Part shown: positions 1 through 6,485 of the stretch, in pieces
Numbering within the stretch: position 1 is the stretch's first letter
Layout of the letters: each line of letters opens with the position of its first letter
Assembly (NCBI GenBank): GCA_002401495.1
Contig: NVTG01000024.1
Coordinates: 1-15,539, forward strand
Direction of reading: 5' to 3'
DNA from: Candidatus Kaiserbacteria bacterium
Lineage (GTDB): Bacteria; Patescibacteria; Paceibacteria; UBA9973; UBA2100
Length of the DNA stretch: 15,539 nt
Made by a program: the position numbers and the translations under genes
Notes under the pieces: generated by a model
Databases searched by the model: none
Told to the model about the DNA's origin: nothing
What the model saw: only the letters and a program-made list of their open reading frames with translations

Positions 1-594
1 TATAAAATAAGTGGATACGAAAACAATTAGTGCCATTACGAAACAAACAATTGCTTTAACCCGAATAGATGAAGTTAAGACCTTCACTGGATTACACCCG
101 TCTACTACCTGCGCTACTTCGTAACTCGCCCGAAAGGAAGGAAGCCAAGTAGCCCATGCTCTTCCGTGAACTTCAATATCGTCATCATGTCCTCCCTTTA
201 GAACATTTTTATAGTACAGACTCGCCAAGACTATATTTACTAGCCCAGCCAGACTCCACCCAAGAAAAAGCACGAAACTTGTCATGAGAAAAAAAGTCGC
301 CCCGTTAGCTCCAGACAGAGCTGCCAACAGAAGAATTAGACCAGCTCCAGGAAAAAAAGTACCAACTATATAAAGGCCTTCGAAGAAAATCACAAGAAAG
401 GCTACACCAAATAGGTAAGAGGGTGGGATAGAAGTAGCATAGGCTACAACTTTTTCCGCTCCTGGCAATATTTGCCCTGCCATAATTAACACTATGTATA
501 AAAGAAAAATCAGACCAGAAATTATCCAAACTAGTCCTGAGTACTCAGTTTTTATGTCCTTAAATGTAATCACGTTGCGCACATTATAACGCAT
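1..594 (-). CDS. DedA-like polytopic membrane protein, C-terminal part cut off by window edge
   Basis: An open frame of 198 codons runs leftward from an ATG at 594-592 to the window edge without a stop, so only the N-terminal part is visible. It has a hydrophobic helix at about residues 20-40, then IFFEGLYIVGTFFPGAG (about 69-85). That stretch resembles the acidic-residue and Pro-Gly entry helix of DedA/VTT-domain proteins, a family linked to lipid scrambling and membrane homeostasis. More hydrophobic segments follow at about 86-125. A charged loop with Gly-His-Asp-Asp-Asp lies near residues 132-136, and another helix at about 178-198. The middle lacks an obvious DedA second half, so the family call is tentative. 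Start choice is uncertain: a perfect TATAAT at 588-583 overlaps the first codons, and an in-frame GTG at 573-571 lies nine bases after it. It is transcribed divergently from the nuclease gene at 663. Confidence 0.6.
   Translation of the reverse strand, partial: MRYNVRNVITFKDIKTEYSGLVWIISGLIFLLYIVLIMAGQILPGAEKVVAYATSIPPSYLFGVAFLVIFFEGLYIVGTFFPGAGLILLLAALSGANGATFFLMTSFVLFLGWSLAGLVNIVLASLYYKNVLKGGHDDDIEVHGRAWATWLPSFRASYEVAQVVDGCNPVKVLTSSIRVKAIVCFVMALIVFVSTYFI
583..588 (-). promoter_or_regulatory. Candidate -10 element (TATAAT) for the leftward membrane-protein gene
   Basis: The minus strand reads TATAAT at 588-583, a perfect consensus, followed nine bases later by an in-frame GTG at 573. If this is the real -10, translation would start at that GTG rather than at the ATG at 594. 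No convincing -35 is seen 16-18 bases upstream. Confidence 0.4.
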
Positions 595-644
595 ATCGCA
601 AATTCGTATATTTCTACAGTCGCTTCTAGGTACTACTGCCGCGG

Positions 645-655
645 TGATATATACT
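645..655 (+). promoter_or_regulatory. Extended -10 promoter of the four-gene nuclease/membrane operon
   Basis: TGATATATACT at 645-655 holds a TGn extended -10 (TGA + TATATA) and an overlapping TATACT (650-655). Only seven bases separate the latter from the ATG at 663, so the transcript would be leaderless or have a leader of a base or two. No -35 of quality is present, as is common for extended -10 promoters. Confidence 0.5.
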
Positions 656-662
656 TCTACCA

Positions 663-1493
663 ATGACAACACTTATTACTAAAAGTAACGGGGAGCAAGA
701 ACCTTTCAACGAATCCAAATTAGAACGTTCTTTAAAGAGGGTAGGTGCTACGAAGGAAGTAATCGAGAAAATAATTGAATACACAACATCTAAACTCCAC
801 GAAGGTATTACCACTCAAGAAATATACGAACGAGCCTTTAAAATGCTTAGGGATGTTGAAAAACAACCAGTGGCTGCTCGCTACTCAGTTAAAAGAGCAG
901 TTCTTGGTCTTGGCCCCTCCGGATTTCCATTTGAACGTTTTGTTGCACAAATTCTAAAAGAACTTGGCTACGAAGATGTGAAAACAGGAGTTGCCGCTCA
1001 AGGTAAATGTGCTCCTCACGAAGTAGACATCATGGCCAACCACAACGGAAAGAAAATGGCGGCCGAGGTTAAATTTCACAATAGCTTGGGAATTAAAACA
1101 GACATGAAAGTAGCACTTTACGTAAAGGCTCGTTTTGATGATCTTTCTAATACTGGAGACAAGATAGGGGAAGGGTGGTTGATAACAAACACTCGCTTTA
1201 CACGGAACGCTGCGCGCTTCGGTGATTGTGCCAAAATGAATCTTCTTGGGTGGGACTACCCACGCGGACGTGGTCTTGAAGTATTAATAGACGAAGCCGG
1301 AGTTCATCCACTTACCGCATTAACTTCTCTAACTCACGGGGAAAAACGTGCTCTTATGGATGATGACTTAGTTCTTTGTCGACAGATTAAAACTTCAGAT
1401 GAAGACCTAAAGAGATACGGAATACATGGAGATAGAGCGGAGTCTGTTCGAAATGAAATTAAAGAACTTTGCTCTCCTGAGAAACATGAGTAA
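663..1493 (+). CDS. ATP-cone domain fused to a PD-(D/E)XK (Mrr-like) endonuclease
   Basis: The 276-aa protein has two domains. Residues about 3-90 match an ATP-cone, the nucleotide-sensing module best known from ribonucleotide reductase and NrdR: ITKSNGEQEPFNESKLERSL, then helices, then VAARYSVKRAV. Residues about 91-210 form a restriction-endonuclease-like fold with E91, HEVD (119-122) and AEVK (134-137), which give the Asp...Glu-x-Lys metal site of Mrr-type PD-(D/E)XK nucleases. GWLITNTRFTRNA (171-183) fits the strand and helix after the catalytic core. The C-terminal 60 residues are helical and may form a small DNA-binding module. A DNA cleavage role controlled by ATP or dATP is inferred from the domains; the substrate is unknown. 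It is first in an operon with the gene starting at 1498 and lies four bases from it. The start follows a -10 element by seven bases without Shine-Dalgarno. Confidence 0.85.
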   Translation: MTTLITKSNGEQEPFNESKLERSLKRVGATKEVIEKIIEYTTSKLHEGITTQEIYERAFKMLRDVEKQPVAARYSVKRAVLGLGPSGFPFERFVAQILKELGYEDVKTGVAAQGKCAPHEVDIMANHNGKKMAAEVKFHNSLGIKTDMKVALYVKARFDDLSNTGDKIGEGWLITNTRFTRNAARFGDCAKMNLLGWDYPRGRGLEVLIDEAGVHPLTALTSLTHGEKRALMDDDLVLCRQIKTSDEDLKRYGIHGDRAESVRNEIKELCSPEKHE

Positions 1494-1497
1494 TAAT

Positions 1498-2001
1498 ATG
1501 AATATGACTAAATTAATTTCAAGCTTCGTTGGCGGAGTGCTCGTAGGTGTCCTTATAATACTAGGGTGGAATTCCTACGTTAATAAATCTAATATTGAAG
1601 CACCAGCAGTTGAATCAGCACCTGAGAGTGTTTCTCACGTTGAAAGAACAGTACTTGAAGACTCACCTGAGGATGTTGTAGAAAGTTCCGTTATAGATGT
1701 TAGAGATCAAGCAGCCGGAGGTGTAGTTGTAATCTCCTCAATTGAACTTATGGAAGACGGATGGATTTCAATTCACGAAGAGAATAAAGATTTTATCGGC
1801 AATGCACTTGGTGCAGTTAGACGAGATGCGGGAACTCACACTAGTGTTTCTATACCACTCTTAAGAGAAACCCTTACCGGTCAAACATACTGGGTAGTAA
1901 TATATTCAGACAGTGGAGATTCTCAGTTTAGTCTTAAGGATGACTTTCCTGTTAGAGACTCAAGTAACAATCCAGTTATCAGTTCTTTTAAAACAAACTA
2001 A
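1498..2001 (+). CDS. Membrane-anchored DUF7282-like extracytoplasmic protein
   Basis: About 167 aa if started at the ATG at 1498, four bases after the upstream stop, in the AT-rich TAATAATATG context also seen at other junctions here. Alternatives are ATG 1486, which overlaps the previous gene, or ATG 1504. One transmembrane helix lies at residues about 7-27, followed by a low-complexity Glu/Ser/Val spacer (32-66). A C-terminal beta-rich domain (68-167) begins with a DQ motif (70-71), then GWISIHE (88-94), AGTHTSVSIPL (111-121) and YWVVIYSDSGD (131-141). This pattern resembles DUF7282, known from archaeal and bacterial surface proteins and of unknown function. The domain should lie outside the membrane. 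Position in an operon between a nuclease and an MgtC-type protein does not reveal a role. Confidence 0.75.
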   Translation: MNMTKLISSFVGGVLVGVLIILGWNSYVNKSNIEAPAVESAPESVSHVERTVLEDSPEDVVESSVIDVRDQAAGGVVVISSIELMEDGWISIHEENKDFIGNALGAVRRDAGTHTSVSIPLLRETLTGQTYWVVIYSDSGDSQFSLKDDFPVRDSSNNPVISSFKTN

Positions 2002-2003
2002 TT

Positions 2004-2483
2004 ATGTTTTTTGAAATAGACCCAACAACACTAACTATATTTTTCCAACTAGGACTAGCCGCTTTCTTAGGACTTCTTCTTGGTGCTGAACGTTCAGTTG
2101 CAGGAAAGAGTGCCGGAATGCGAACCTTTGCACTAATTTCATTAGGCGCTTGTCTCTTTACTGTTATATCTGTCGTAGTAACAACACAGTACTTAGGAAA
2201 GGTTAACTTCGATCCTATGCGCGTTACTTCGGCAATAATTACAGGAATTGGATTTATCGGGGCTGGATTAATTCTGTTTAGACAAAATATAATGAGAGGA
2301 CTGACGACCGCCGCTGGTATGTGGATTTCAGCAGGCGTTGGAGTGGGAGTCGGTTTTGGACTTTACTCAATAGCAGCCTACACTACACTCTTGACTCTGT
2401 TTATCTTCACTGCCGTCTGGTTTATCGAAGCGAAAATTAAAGTACGTTTTGGTCGACATAATGTTGATCCAATCGACGAATAG
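2004..2483 (+). CDS. MgtC/SapB-family membrane protein
   Basis: The 159-aa protein is strongly hydrophobic with about four to five membrane helices. Family marks are AERSVAGKSAGMRTFALISLG (28-48), GIGFIGAGLI (81-90) and GLTTAAGMWISAGVGVGVG (99-117), the signature segments of MgtC/SapB membrane proteins. It is close to the short form of the family, with only a brief polar tail. MgtC relatives affect magnesium homeostasis, membrane potential and F-ATPase activity in pathogens; for this organism any such role is inference. It starts two bases after the upstream stop and ends two bases before the next ATG, so it is co-transcribed and probably translationally coupled with its neighbours. No Shine-Dalgarno sequence is seen. 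Confidence 0.9.
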   Translation: MFFEIDPTTLTIFFQLGLAAFLGLLLGAERSVAGKSAGMRTFALISLGACLFTVISVVVTTQYLGKVNFDPMRVTSAIITGIGFIGAGLILFRQNIMRGLTTAAGMWISAGVGVGVGFGLYSIAAYTTLLTLFIFTAVWFIEAKIKVRFGRHNVDPIDE

Positions 2484-2485
2484 GT

Positions 2486-3277
2486 ATGTCTGGTTTTTAT
2501 AAACCAAATAGAAATCCTAACTGGAACTACGGAGGTGGTAGATGGCGTCTGTCTCGCTCTAAGATAGATCTCTTTACTAACTGTCCTAAATGTTTCTACG
2601 TCGACAACAAACTCGGCACTGCTAGGCCACCGGGCTTTCCTTTTAATATAAACTCAGCGGTAGATACCCTTTTTAAAAAAGAATTCGATGTTCACCGTAA
2701 AGCAAAGACTGCACACCCAATAATGACTCAATATGGAGTTGATCTTGTTCCGTTTGCCCATGATTCTATGAACGAGTGGAGAGAGAACTTTAAAGGTATA
2801 GCAATTGACCATAAACCTACTGGAGTGACCGTGTGTGGTGCTGTGGATGATATATGGGTTGATAAGGAAGGTGTTCTATACATAGTGGACTACAAAGCAA
2901 CCAGTAAAGACGGAAAGATTGAAGCACTAGATCAAGATTGGCATATAGGGTACAAACGACAGATGGAAATATATCAATGGCTACTACGCCAAAAAGGATT
3001 TGAAGTTTCAGACAAAGGATACTTTGTTTATGCAAATGCTAGCACCGATGAGAAATCATTTGGAAATAAGCTAGTCTTTGAAACTACCTTGATTGAATAC
3101 ACGGGAGACGCCAGTTGGATTGAGCAAACTCTTTTAAATATTAAAACTTGCTTAGATGATCCTCGTGTTCCAAAGTCAAACGAGGATTGCGACTACTGTA
3201 GATACAGAGAAGCAGCAGGGAAAAGTTTACTTAAAAACAAAGAGGAGAGAGTGGCTGAAAAGAAAACTCTATTTTAG
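2486..3277 (+). CDS. Cas4/RecB-like PD-(D/E)XK nuclease with a four-cysteine cluster
   Basis: The 263-aa protein opens with LSRSKIDLFTNCPKCFY (22-38), the helix typical of the RecB/AddB/Cas4 nuclease superfamily. The catalytic core follows: GAVDDIW (118-124) supplies the first aspartate and IVDYKAT (133-139) the Asp-x-Lys pair (D135, K137). QMEIYQWLL (159-167) matches the conserved Q-x-x-x-Y helix of Cas4/RecB nucleases (Q159, Y163). Cysteines 33, 36, 235 and 238 are two CxxC pairs flanking the core. They could hold an iron-sulfur cluster or zinc as in AddB and Cas4, though the spacing differs from the classic C-x(n)-CxxCxxxxxC of Cas4. No CRISPR genes or arrays are nearby, so a repair or DNA-processing role is more likely than adaptation. 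It is last in the operon, two bases after the MgtC-type gene. Confidence 0.85.
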   Translation: MSGFYKPNRNPNWNYGGGRWRLSRSKIDLFTNCPKCFYVDNKLGTARPPGFPFNINSAVDTLFKKEFDVHRKAKTAHPIMTQYGVDLVPFAHDSMNEWRENFKGIAIDHKPTGVTVCGAVDDIWVDKEGVLYIVDYKATSKDGKIEALDQDWHIGYKRQMEIYQWLLRQKGFEVSDKGYFVYANASTDEKSFGNKLVFETTLIEYTGDASWIEQTLLNIKTCLDDPRVPKSNEDCDYCRYREAAGKSLLKNKEERVAEKKTLF

Positions 3278-3296
3278 TGCATATATATACTTAGTG

Positions 3297-3305
3297 TGGT
3301 ATAAA
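3297..3305 (+). promoter_or_regulatory. Extended -10 promoter of the HTH-protein gene
   Basis: TGGTATAAA at 3297-3305 is a TGn extended -10. It leaves a leader of roughly 45 bases before the ATG at 3358, unlike the leaderless pattern of most promoters here. The leader ends in AAAAGGGG (3343-3350), seven bases before the start, which may act as a ribosome-binding site. Confidence 0.5.
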
Positions 3306-3357
3306 AAACGCAGGATCAATTGTCAATTCAACATTTAGATAGAAAAGGGGTACTACT

Positions 3358-4113
3358 ATGCCCGAGTTACCATACACCCTGGATCACCCAGAGGTTAAAG
3401 AGATGCGAGCTTTGCATCTTAAGAGCAGGAATAAGCGTAGAAAATCAAATGGAGTCTTCTCCTTCGATGAATTATTTGAAATCTTCAAAAATAATTCCAA
3501 ATCTTTCCAGGAGATAGCTACCATTCTGGGCATTTCACGCGAAGCTGTGCGAGTTATGTACAACCGCTATTTCAAGGTTTTCTCAAGGGGCAAGAGCGGG
3601 AATTCTTTGCAGAGGGCCCGCACGAAAAGTACTCAAGAGGCCGCGAAAAGGAAGTTGCATAAAGACAAGGCTTTTCCAGAGCGGCTCCAATCTATTGCAC
3701 TACGAGCAGAAAAAAACGACCTTGATGTCAGATGTGCACCCAGAATGCAACGTTCAATAGTGCTACTGCACACAAGAAACCTAATCATCAACGGCCACGT
3801 GTGTGCTGGACGCTGCGTGAAAGTACAGCATTTCGACGCAAGTTCTACCAAAGGAGCAACCGCTTACGCCAAAGTTATGTTCGCGAGCAACCAACTTCGT
3901 AAAGTTAAGTTTCAAATTGTACATGTTGAGGTGCCTGGTTTCAAAAGTCGATTTTTTGTGTTTCCAGCGAAACTCCTTTGTGATTTACTATTTACCGTCC
4001 AAAGTAGAGGTGTAACACGAACTCTGTACTTCCCTTTGGAGCGTGACACTGTCAAACTACCAGTAATAAATACGCAGCCCTATGAAGATGCGTGGCACTA
4101 TCTAAAAGTGTGA
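3358..4113 (+). CDS. Helix-turn-helix protein with uncharacterised C-terminal domain
   Basis: I do not recognise this 251-aa protein as a named family. Residues about 48-72 (KSFQEIATILGISREAVRVMYNR) form a clear helix-turn-helix of the sigma-region-4/transposase type. It is followed by a basic stretch (74-110) rich in Arg and Lys. The C-terminal half (130-250) is predicted alpha/beta with GATAYAKVMF (166-175), KFQIVHVEVPGFKSRFFVFP (184-203), TLYFPLERD (222-230) and YEDAW (242-246). Its rhythm of strands and conserved-looking aromatics suggests a compact, possibly nuclease-like fold, but no catalytic motif can be assigned. It stands alone between its own promoter and a strong terminator. Its codon use is more GC-rich than in the flanking operons, which suggests recent acquisition. 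The stop is TGA. Confidence 0.7.
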   Translation: MPELPYTLDHPEVKEMRALHLKSRNKRRKSNGVFSFDELFEIFKNNSKSFQEIATILGISREAVRVMYNRYFKVFSRGKSGNSLQRARTKSTQEAAKRKLHKDKAFPERLQSIALRAEKNDLDVRCAPRMQRSIVLLHTRNLIINGHVCAGRCVKVQHFDASSTKGATAYAKVMFASNQLRKVKFQIVHVEVPGFKSRFFVFPAKLLCDLLFTVQSRGVTRTLYFPLERDTVKLPVINTQPYEDAWHYLKV

Positions 4114-4123
4114 CTAAAAACTT

Positions 4124-4158
4124 AAACTCGGCAGTCTCTGGACACTGCCGAGTTTTTT
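4124..4158 (+). terminator. Strong Rho-independent terminator after the HTH-protein gene
   Basis: AAACTCGGCAGT (4124-4135) pairs with ACTGCCGAGTTT (4144-4155) as a 12-bp perfect stem with an 8-base loop, and the T run extends to 4158. It lies 11 bases after the TGA stop. Confidence 0.93.
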
Positions 4159-4168
4159 GTTTTAATAT
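4139..4168 (+). promoter_or_regulatory. Promoter of the alkyltransferase gene, overlapping the terminator
   Basis: TGGACA (4139-4144), one mismatch from TTGACA, lies mostly in the terminator loop. TAATAT (4163-4168) follows after 18 bases, and the ATG is six bases further on, so the transcript would be essentially leaderless. Confidence 0.5.
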
Positions 4169-4174
4169 GGCAAT

Positions 4175-4450
4175 ATGGAAAAGGAAATTACTTTTACAGA
4201 ACGCGTTCAAAATGTTGTTCGTAAAATACCCAAAGGAAAGACAAGAACTTATAAAGAAGTAGCACTAGCTGCAGGATCTCCTTGGGCGGCACGTGCCGTG
4301 GGTACAATAATGTCTAAAAATTACCTTAAAGACGTACCGTGTCATCGAGTTATTAAATCAGACGGTACCTTGGGTGGTTACAATCGCGGAGGGATTGAGA
4401 AAAAGAGGGCTTTGTTGAAGAAAGAGGGGGCTCTTACAAAGAGGAAATAG
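4175..4450 (+). CDS. ogt: O6-alkylguanine-DNA alkyltransferase, catalytic domain only
   Basis: The 91-aa protein carries the catalytic domain of the Ada/Ogt/MGMT family, which moves alkyl groups from O6-alkylguanine to a cysteine in a suicide reaction. PCHRV at 55-59 contains the acceptor C56. RAVG (40-43) supplies the arginine finger of the DNA-binding helix, and LGGY (71-74) completes the signature. Because C56 is present it is not an alkyltransferase-like (ATL) protein with Trp. The protein lacks the N-terminal domain of full-length Ogt (usually about 160-180 aa) and is near the lower length limit, yet all active-site motifs are kept. Translation starts six bases after a -10 element, with no Shine-Dalgarno. 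A hairpin follows the stop codon. Confidence 0.9.
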   Translation: MEKEITFTERVQNVVRKIPKGKTRTYKEVALAAGSPWAARAVGTIMSKNYLKDVPCHRVIKSDGTLGGYNRGGIEKKRALLKKEGALTKRK

Positions 4451-4455
4451 GAAAG

Positions 4456-4485
4456 CCCCGTATAAATACGGGACCTTCAGGATTT
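4456..4485. terminator. Hairpin between convergent genes, possible bidirectional terminator
   Basis: CCCGTA (4457-4462) and TACGGG (4467-4472) form a 6-bp GC-rich stem with a TAAA loop, between the convergent ends at 4450 and 4486. On the plus strand the nearest T run (4482-4486) is displaced by about ten bases; on the minus strand only a short CTTT follows. Efficiency in either direction is uncertain. Confidence 0.5.
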
Positions 4486-5097
4486 TTAAGCTGCAAGGCG
4501 TAGCTTTGGAACCATGCCGATGTTTGACAGTCCTCGTTCGCCCAGATAAGCCCTAATTGTGACGCCTAATGCTGTGTTGCCACAGTCCACATGCTGATCG
4601 CCTTTTGCACGTGAGAACGTTCGCACTTGAGTGCGGTTGAGAAACCGCACTCCGAGGACTTCATTTAACACCACCATGGCCCACACAACTTCAGCAACTT
4701 TCGGAACCATTTCATCACGTAGCAATAGTTCTTTTTGCCGCATAAAACTTTTTCCGTAAGACTTGGACAACGTTTCTTGCCCAAGTGCCAGCCACTTACA
4801 ATGCGCTGCCGGCTCCGTGTAAAAGTCTTCGTTCGCAAACCAAGGATCTCTTGATGTGCGAAACCAGTCAGGGTTCATCGCGTACATGTCCGATAGAGAC
4901 AATGCCGCCGGAGGACCTGGTATGAGCATGTAGTTAGATGCTTTCATGCGCATCAGCTTTGCGTCCGGCAAAATATCGCTTTCCAATCTATGGAGACATT
5001 CCTCCTCATAGGGAAGTCCTATGCTGGATTCAACCATATGGGGTGTTATGCAGTTAGCCCCAAGAAGATTGGTAGCTTTTTCAGATGCAGTTTGCAT
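4486..5097 (-). CDS. Hypothetical protein, unknown function
   Basis: The 203-aa protein is soluble, with no signal peptide or membrane helix. Visible features are LMRMKASNYMLIPGPPAALS (48-67), an aromatic-rich segment PDWFRTSRDPWFANEDFYTEP (76-96), then KWLALGQETLSKSYGKS (101-117) and QKELLLRDEMVPKVAEVVWAM (121-141). A C-terminal part has SRAKGDQHVDCGNTALGVTIR (162-182). From memory the order Trp-Phe...Asn-Glu-x-Phe, Lys-Trp-x-Leu, Gln-x-x-Leu-Leu, Val-Pro-x-x-x-x-Val-Val resembles a hypothetical family repeated in Parcubacteria genomes; no function is known to me. It is monocistronic, with a promoter at 5161-5133, a leader of about 28 bases and AAAGGA 12-13 bases before the ATG. Codon use is visibly more GC-rich than in the adjacent M16 gene. 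Confidence 0.75.
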   Translation of the reverse strand: MQTASEKATNLLGANCITPHMVESSIGLPYEEECLHRLESDILPDAKLMRMKASNYMLIPGPPAALSLSDMYAMNPDWFRTSRDPWFANEDFYTEPAAHCKWLALGQETLSKSYGKSFMRQKELLLRDEMVPKVAEVVWAMVVLNEVLGVRFLNRTQVRTFSRAKGDQHVDCGNTALGVTIRAYLGERGLSNIGMVPKLRLAA

Positions 5098-5132
5098 TAT
5101 GTTTATGTATCCTTTTTGTTTCGTCTAAATAG

Positions 5133-5161
5133 ATAGTACAATAAAAACGACCTTATGTAAA
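5133..5161 (-). promoter_or_regulatory. Promoter of the unknown 203-aa gene
   Basis: On the minus strand TTTACA (5161-5156, five of six consensus) is followed after 17 bases by TACTAT (5138-5133, four of six). The -35 lies only three bases past the M16 stop codon. The leader to the ATG at 5097 would be about 28 bases. Confidence 0.55.
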
Positions 5162-5164
5162 GAG

Positions 5165-6433
5165 TTAAACTTTAAGCAACTTCAAAAACTTCTTTTCATC
5201 CTTGTGAGGACCAATAATAGTTAGATTTAACTTGTTAGTAACAAGAAGCTCCTTTGCTAGGTCTTTAACTTGTTTTGCTGTTACTTTATCAATTGCCTTG
5301 TTGAACACACTCAAATCCTTTGTGCTTTTTCGAACCAGGGTGGTATAGCCAATGTGTGCGGCTTGCGCGTCAGTAGTATCTAATGAAAGTGCGGTTGTTC
5401 CTTTGATATATTCTTTTGCTTTCTTTAACTCCTTTGCCGAAACTCCTTTTTTCATACTTGAAACCTCATTTAGGATTACTTTTAATGCTTCATTCACTGC
5501 TGTGTTAGAAACGCCTGCTCGTATACACAGACTACCAATATCGGTATAGCTGTCCTGGTCAGCTCTAACGTAGTACGCAAGACCTCTTCGCTCTCGTACT
5601 TGAGCGAACAATCGACTAGACATTCCTCCCCCTAAGATTGTCGAAAGCACTTCAGCTATAACCTCCTTTTTATTATTTAATTCATACGAAGGTAGGCAAA
5701 CAACCATATGAGTTTGATCTGTTTTTTTGTAATGTAAATTAATCCTGGGTGAGTTTTGTTCATGAACATATTCTTCGTGCCTTGGAACATCTCCTACACG
5801 CATGTTTGCAAAAGTCTTTTTTGCCATTGAAAGAGCTTTCTTTTCTGAAAACGAACCTGTAATACATATTGCTGAGTTTCCAGCTACGTAATTTTTCTCA
5901 AAGTACGTTACAAAGTCTTTTCTTGTGAAGGCAAGAATGTTTTTCTTTGATCCGATTATTGTTCTTCCAAGCGGGTTGTCTTTGCCGAAAATAGTTTCGT
6001 CTGCGTCATCTAATACATTACGCACAGGTATATCTTTATACATGTTTATCTCTTCAATTATTGTTCCTTTTTCTCTCTTAATTTCAGCTGCTGGAAACTT
6101 GGGATTCAAAAAAATATCTGAAACGACATTAAATGCTGTTTCAAAATGTCTTTTATCTACCTTTGAGTAATACGCCGTGTGGTCCTTTCCAGTAAAAGCA
6201 TTGAACATACCACCAACTCCATCCAATTCTTCAGCTATACTTTTCATATTTGGATAGTTCTTACTTCCCTTAAACACCATGTGTTCCAGAAAATGTGATA
6301 TTCCGTTTTCTTTTTCACTTTCGTAACGTGAACCTGTTCCTGTCATAGCCATAATAGTTACGGAGCCTTCTCCACTAGAGGGAGATAGTAACACCTTTAG
6401 GCCGTTCTTTAATGTATGTGTTTGAAATTTCAT
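5165..6433 (-). CDS. M16-family zinc metallopeptidase (insulinase/processing-peptidase type)
   Basis: The 422-aa protein has the inverted zinc motif HFLEH at 47-51 (H47, H51 zinc ligands; E50 catalytic) and E127 in EKGTIIEEIN, exactly 76 residues after H51 as in active M16 enzymes. The second half (about 220-420) is the paired non-catalytic lobe with SSRLFAQVRERRGLAYYVRA near 270-290, the Arg/Tyr substrate-contact region. Length fits the single-unit form that dimerises (MPP-beta or YmxG type). No signal peptide is evident, so it probably acts in the cytoplasm or is exported by an unseen route. Substrates are unknown; relatives degrade peptides or process presequences. The ATG follows a TATACT -10 by six bases and the promoter is shared back-to-back with the small membrane-protein gene at 6486. 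Confidence 0.93.
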   Translation of the reverse strand: MKFQTHTLKNGLKVLLSPSSGEGSVTIMAMTGTGSRYESEKENGISHFLEHMVFKGSKNYPNMKSIAEELDGVGGMFNAFTGKDHTAYYSKVDKRHFETAFNVVSDIFLNPKFPAAEIKREKGTIIEEINMYKDIPVRNVLDDADETIFGKDNPLGRTIIGSKKNILAFTRKDFVTYFEKNYVAGNSAICITGSFSEKKALSMAKKTFANMRVGDVPRHEEYVHEQNSPRINLHYKKTDQTHMVVCLPSYELNNKKEVIAEVLSTILGGGMSSRLFAQVRERRGLAYYVRADQDSYTDIGSLCIRAGVSNTAVNEALKVILNEVSSMKKGVSAKELKKAKEYIKGTTALSLDTTDAQAAHIGYTTLVRKSTKDLSVFNKAIDKVTAKQVKDLAKELLVTNKLNLTIIGPHKDEKKFLKLLKV

Positions 6434-6439
6434 GATGTG

Positions 6440-6467
6440 AGTATAGCGCTTTTGCGACCATTCGCAA
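6440..6467 (-). promoter_or_regulatory. Leftward promoter of the M16 peptidase gene
   Basis: On the minus strand TTGCGA (6467-6462), a 16-base spacer, TATACT (6445-6440), then six bases to the ATG at 6433. The -35 sits in one arm of the palindrome at 6446-6475 and mirrors the rightward promoter. Confidence 0.65.
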
Positions 6468-6475
6468 AAATGCTA
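6446..6475. repeat. Palindrome between divergent promoters, possible operator
   Basis: The plus strand reads AGCGCTTTTGCGA, a short CCAT spacer, then TCGCAAAAATGCT. The two arms are complementary at 11 of 13 positions, the core TTTTGCGA/TCGCAAAA being perfect. Each arm supplies the -35 (TTGCGA) of one of two divergent promoters. A dimeric regulator binding here could control both directions; alternatively the symmetry just reflects two similar promoters. Confidence 0.6.
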
Positions 6476-6479
6476 TGCT
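6452..6479 (+). promoter_or_regulatory. Rightward promoter of the small membrane protein-alaS unit
   Basis: TTGCGA (6452-6457), a 16-base spacer ending in TGC, then TATGCT (6474-6479), which makes an extended -10. Six bases separate it from the ATG at 6486, predicting a leaderless transcript. Confidence 0.65.
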
Positions 6480-6485
6480 GTACTC

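Noticed and set aside
305..529. Minus-strand frame of 74 codons
   Set aside because: It lies within the longer leftward frame 594 to 1 in another frame; its Ser/Trp/Tyr-rich composition is typical of an out-of-frame reading of a hydrophobic protein gene.
2486..3277. Possible CRISPR Cas4 gene implying a CRISPR system
   Set aside because: No repeats, cas1 or cas2 are visible and the cysteine spacing is not that of Cas4; kept as a general RecB-like nuclease.
3319..3331. Short inverted repeat AATTGTCAATT in the leader of the HTH-protein gene
   Set aside because: Five-base arms in AT-rich sequence are expected by chance; not strong enough to call an operator or riboswitch.
4111..4113. TGA recoding as in Gracilibacteria or Absconditabacteria
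   Set aside because: TGA here and at 9046-9048 terminates genes just before strong terminators, and no conserved protein contains in-frame TGA.
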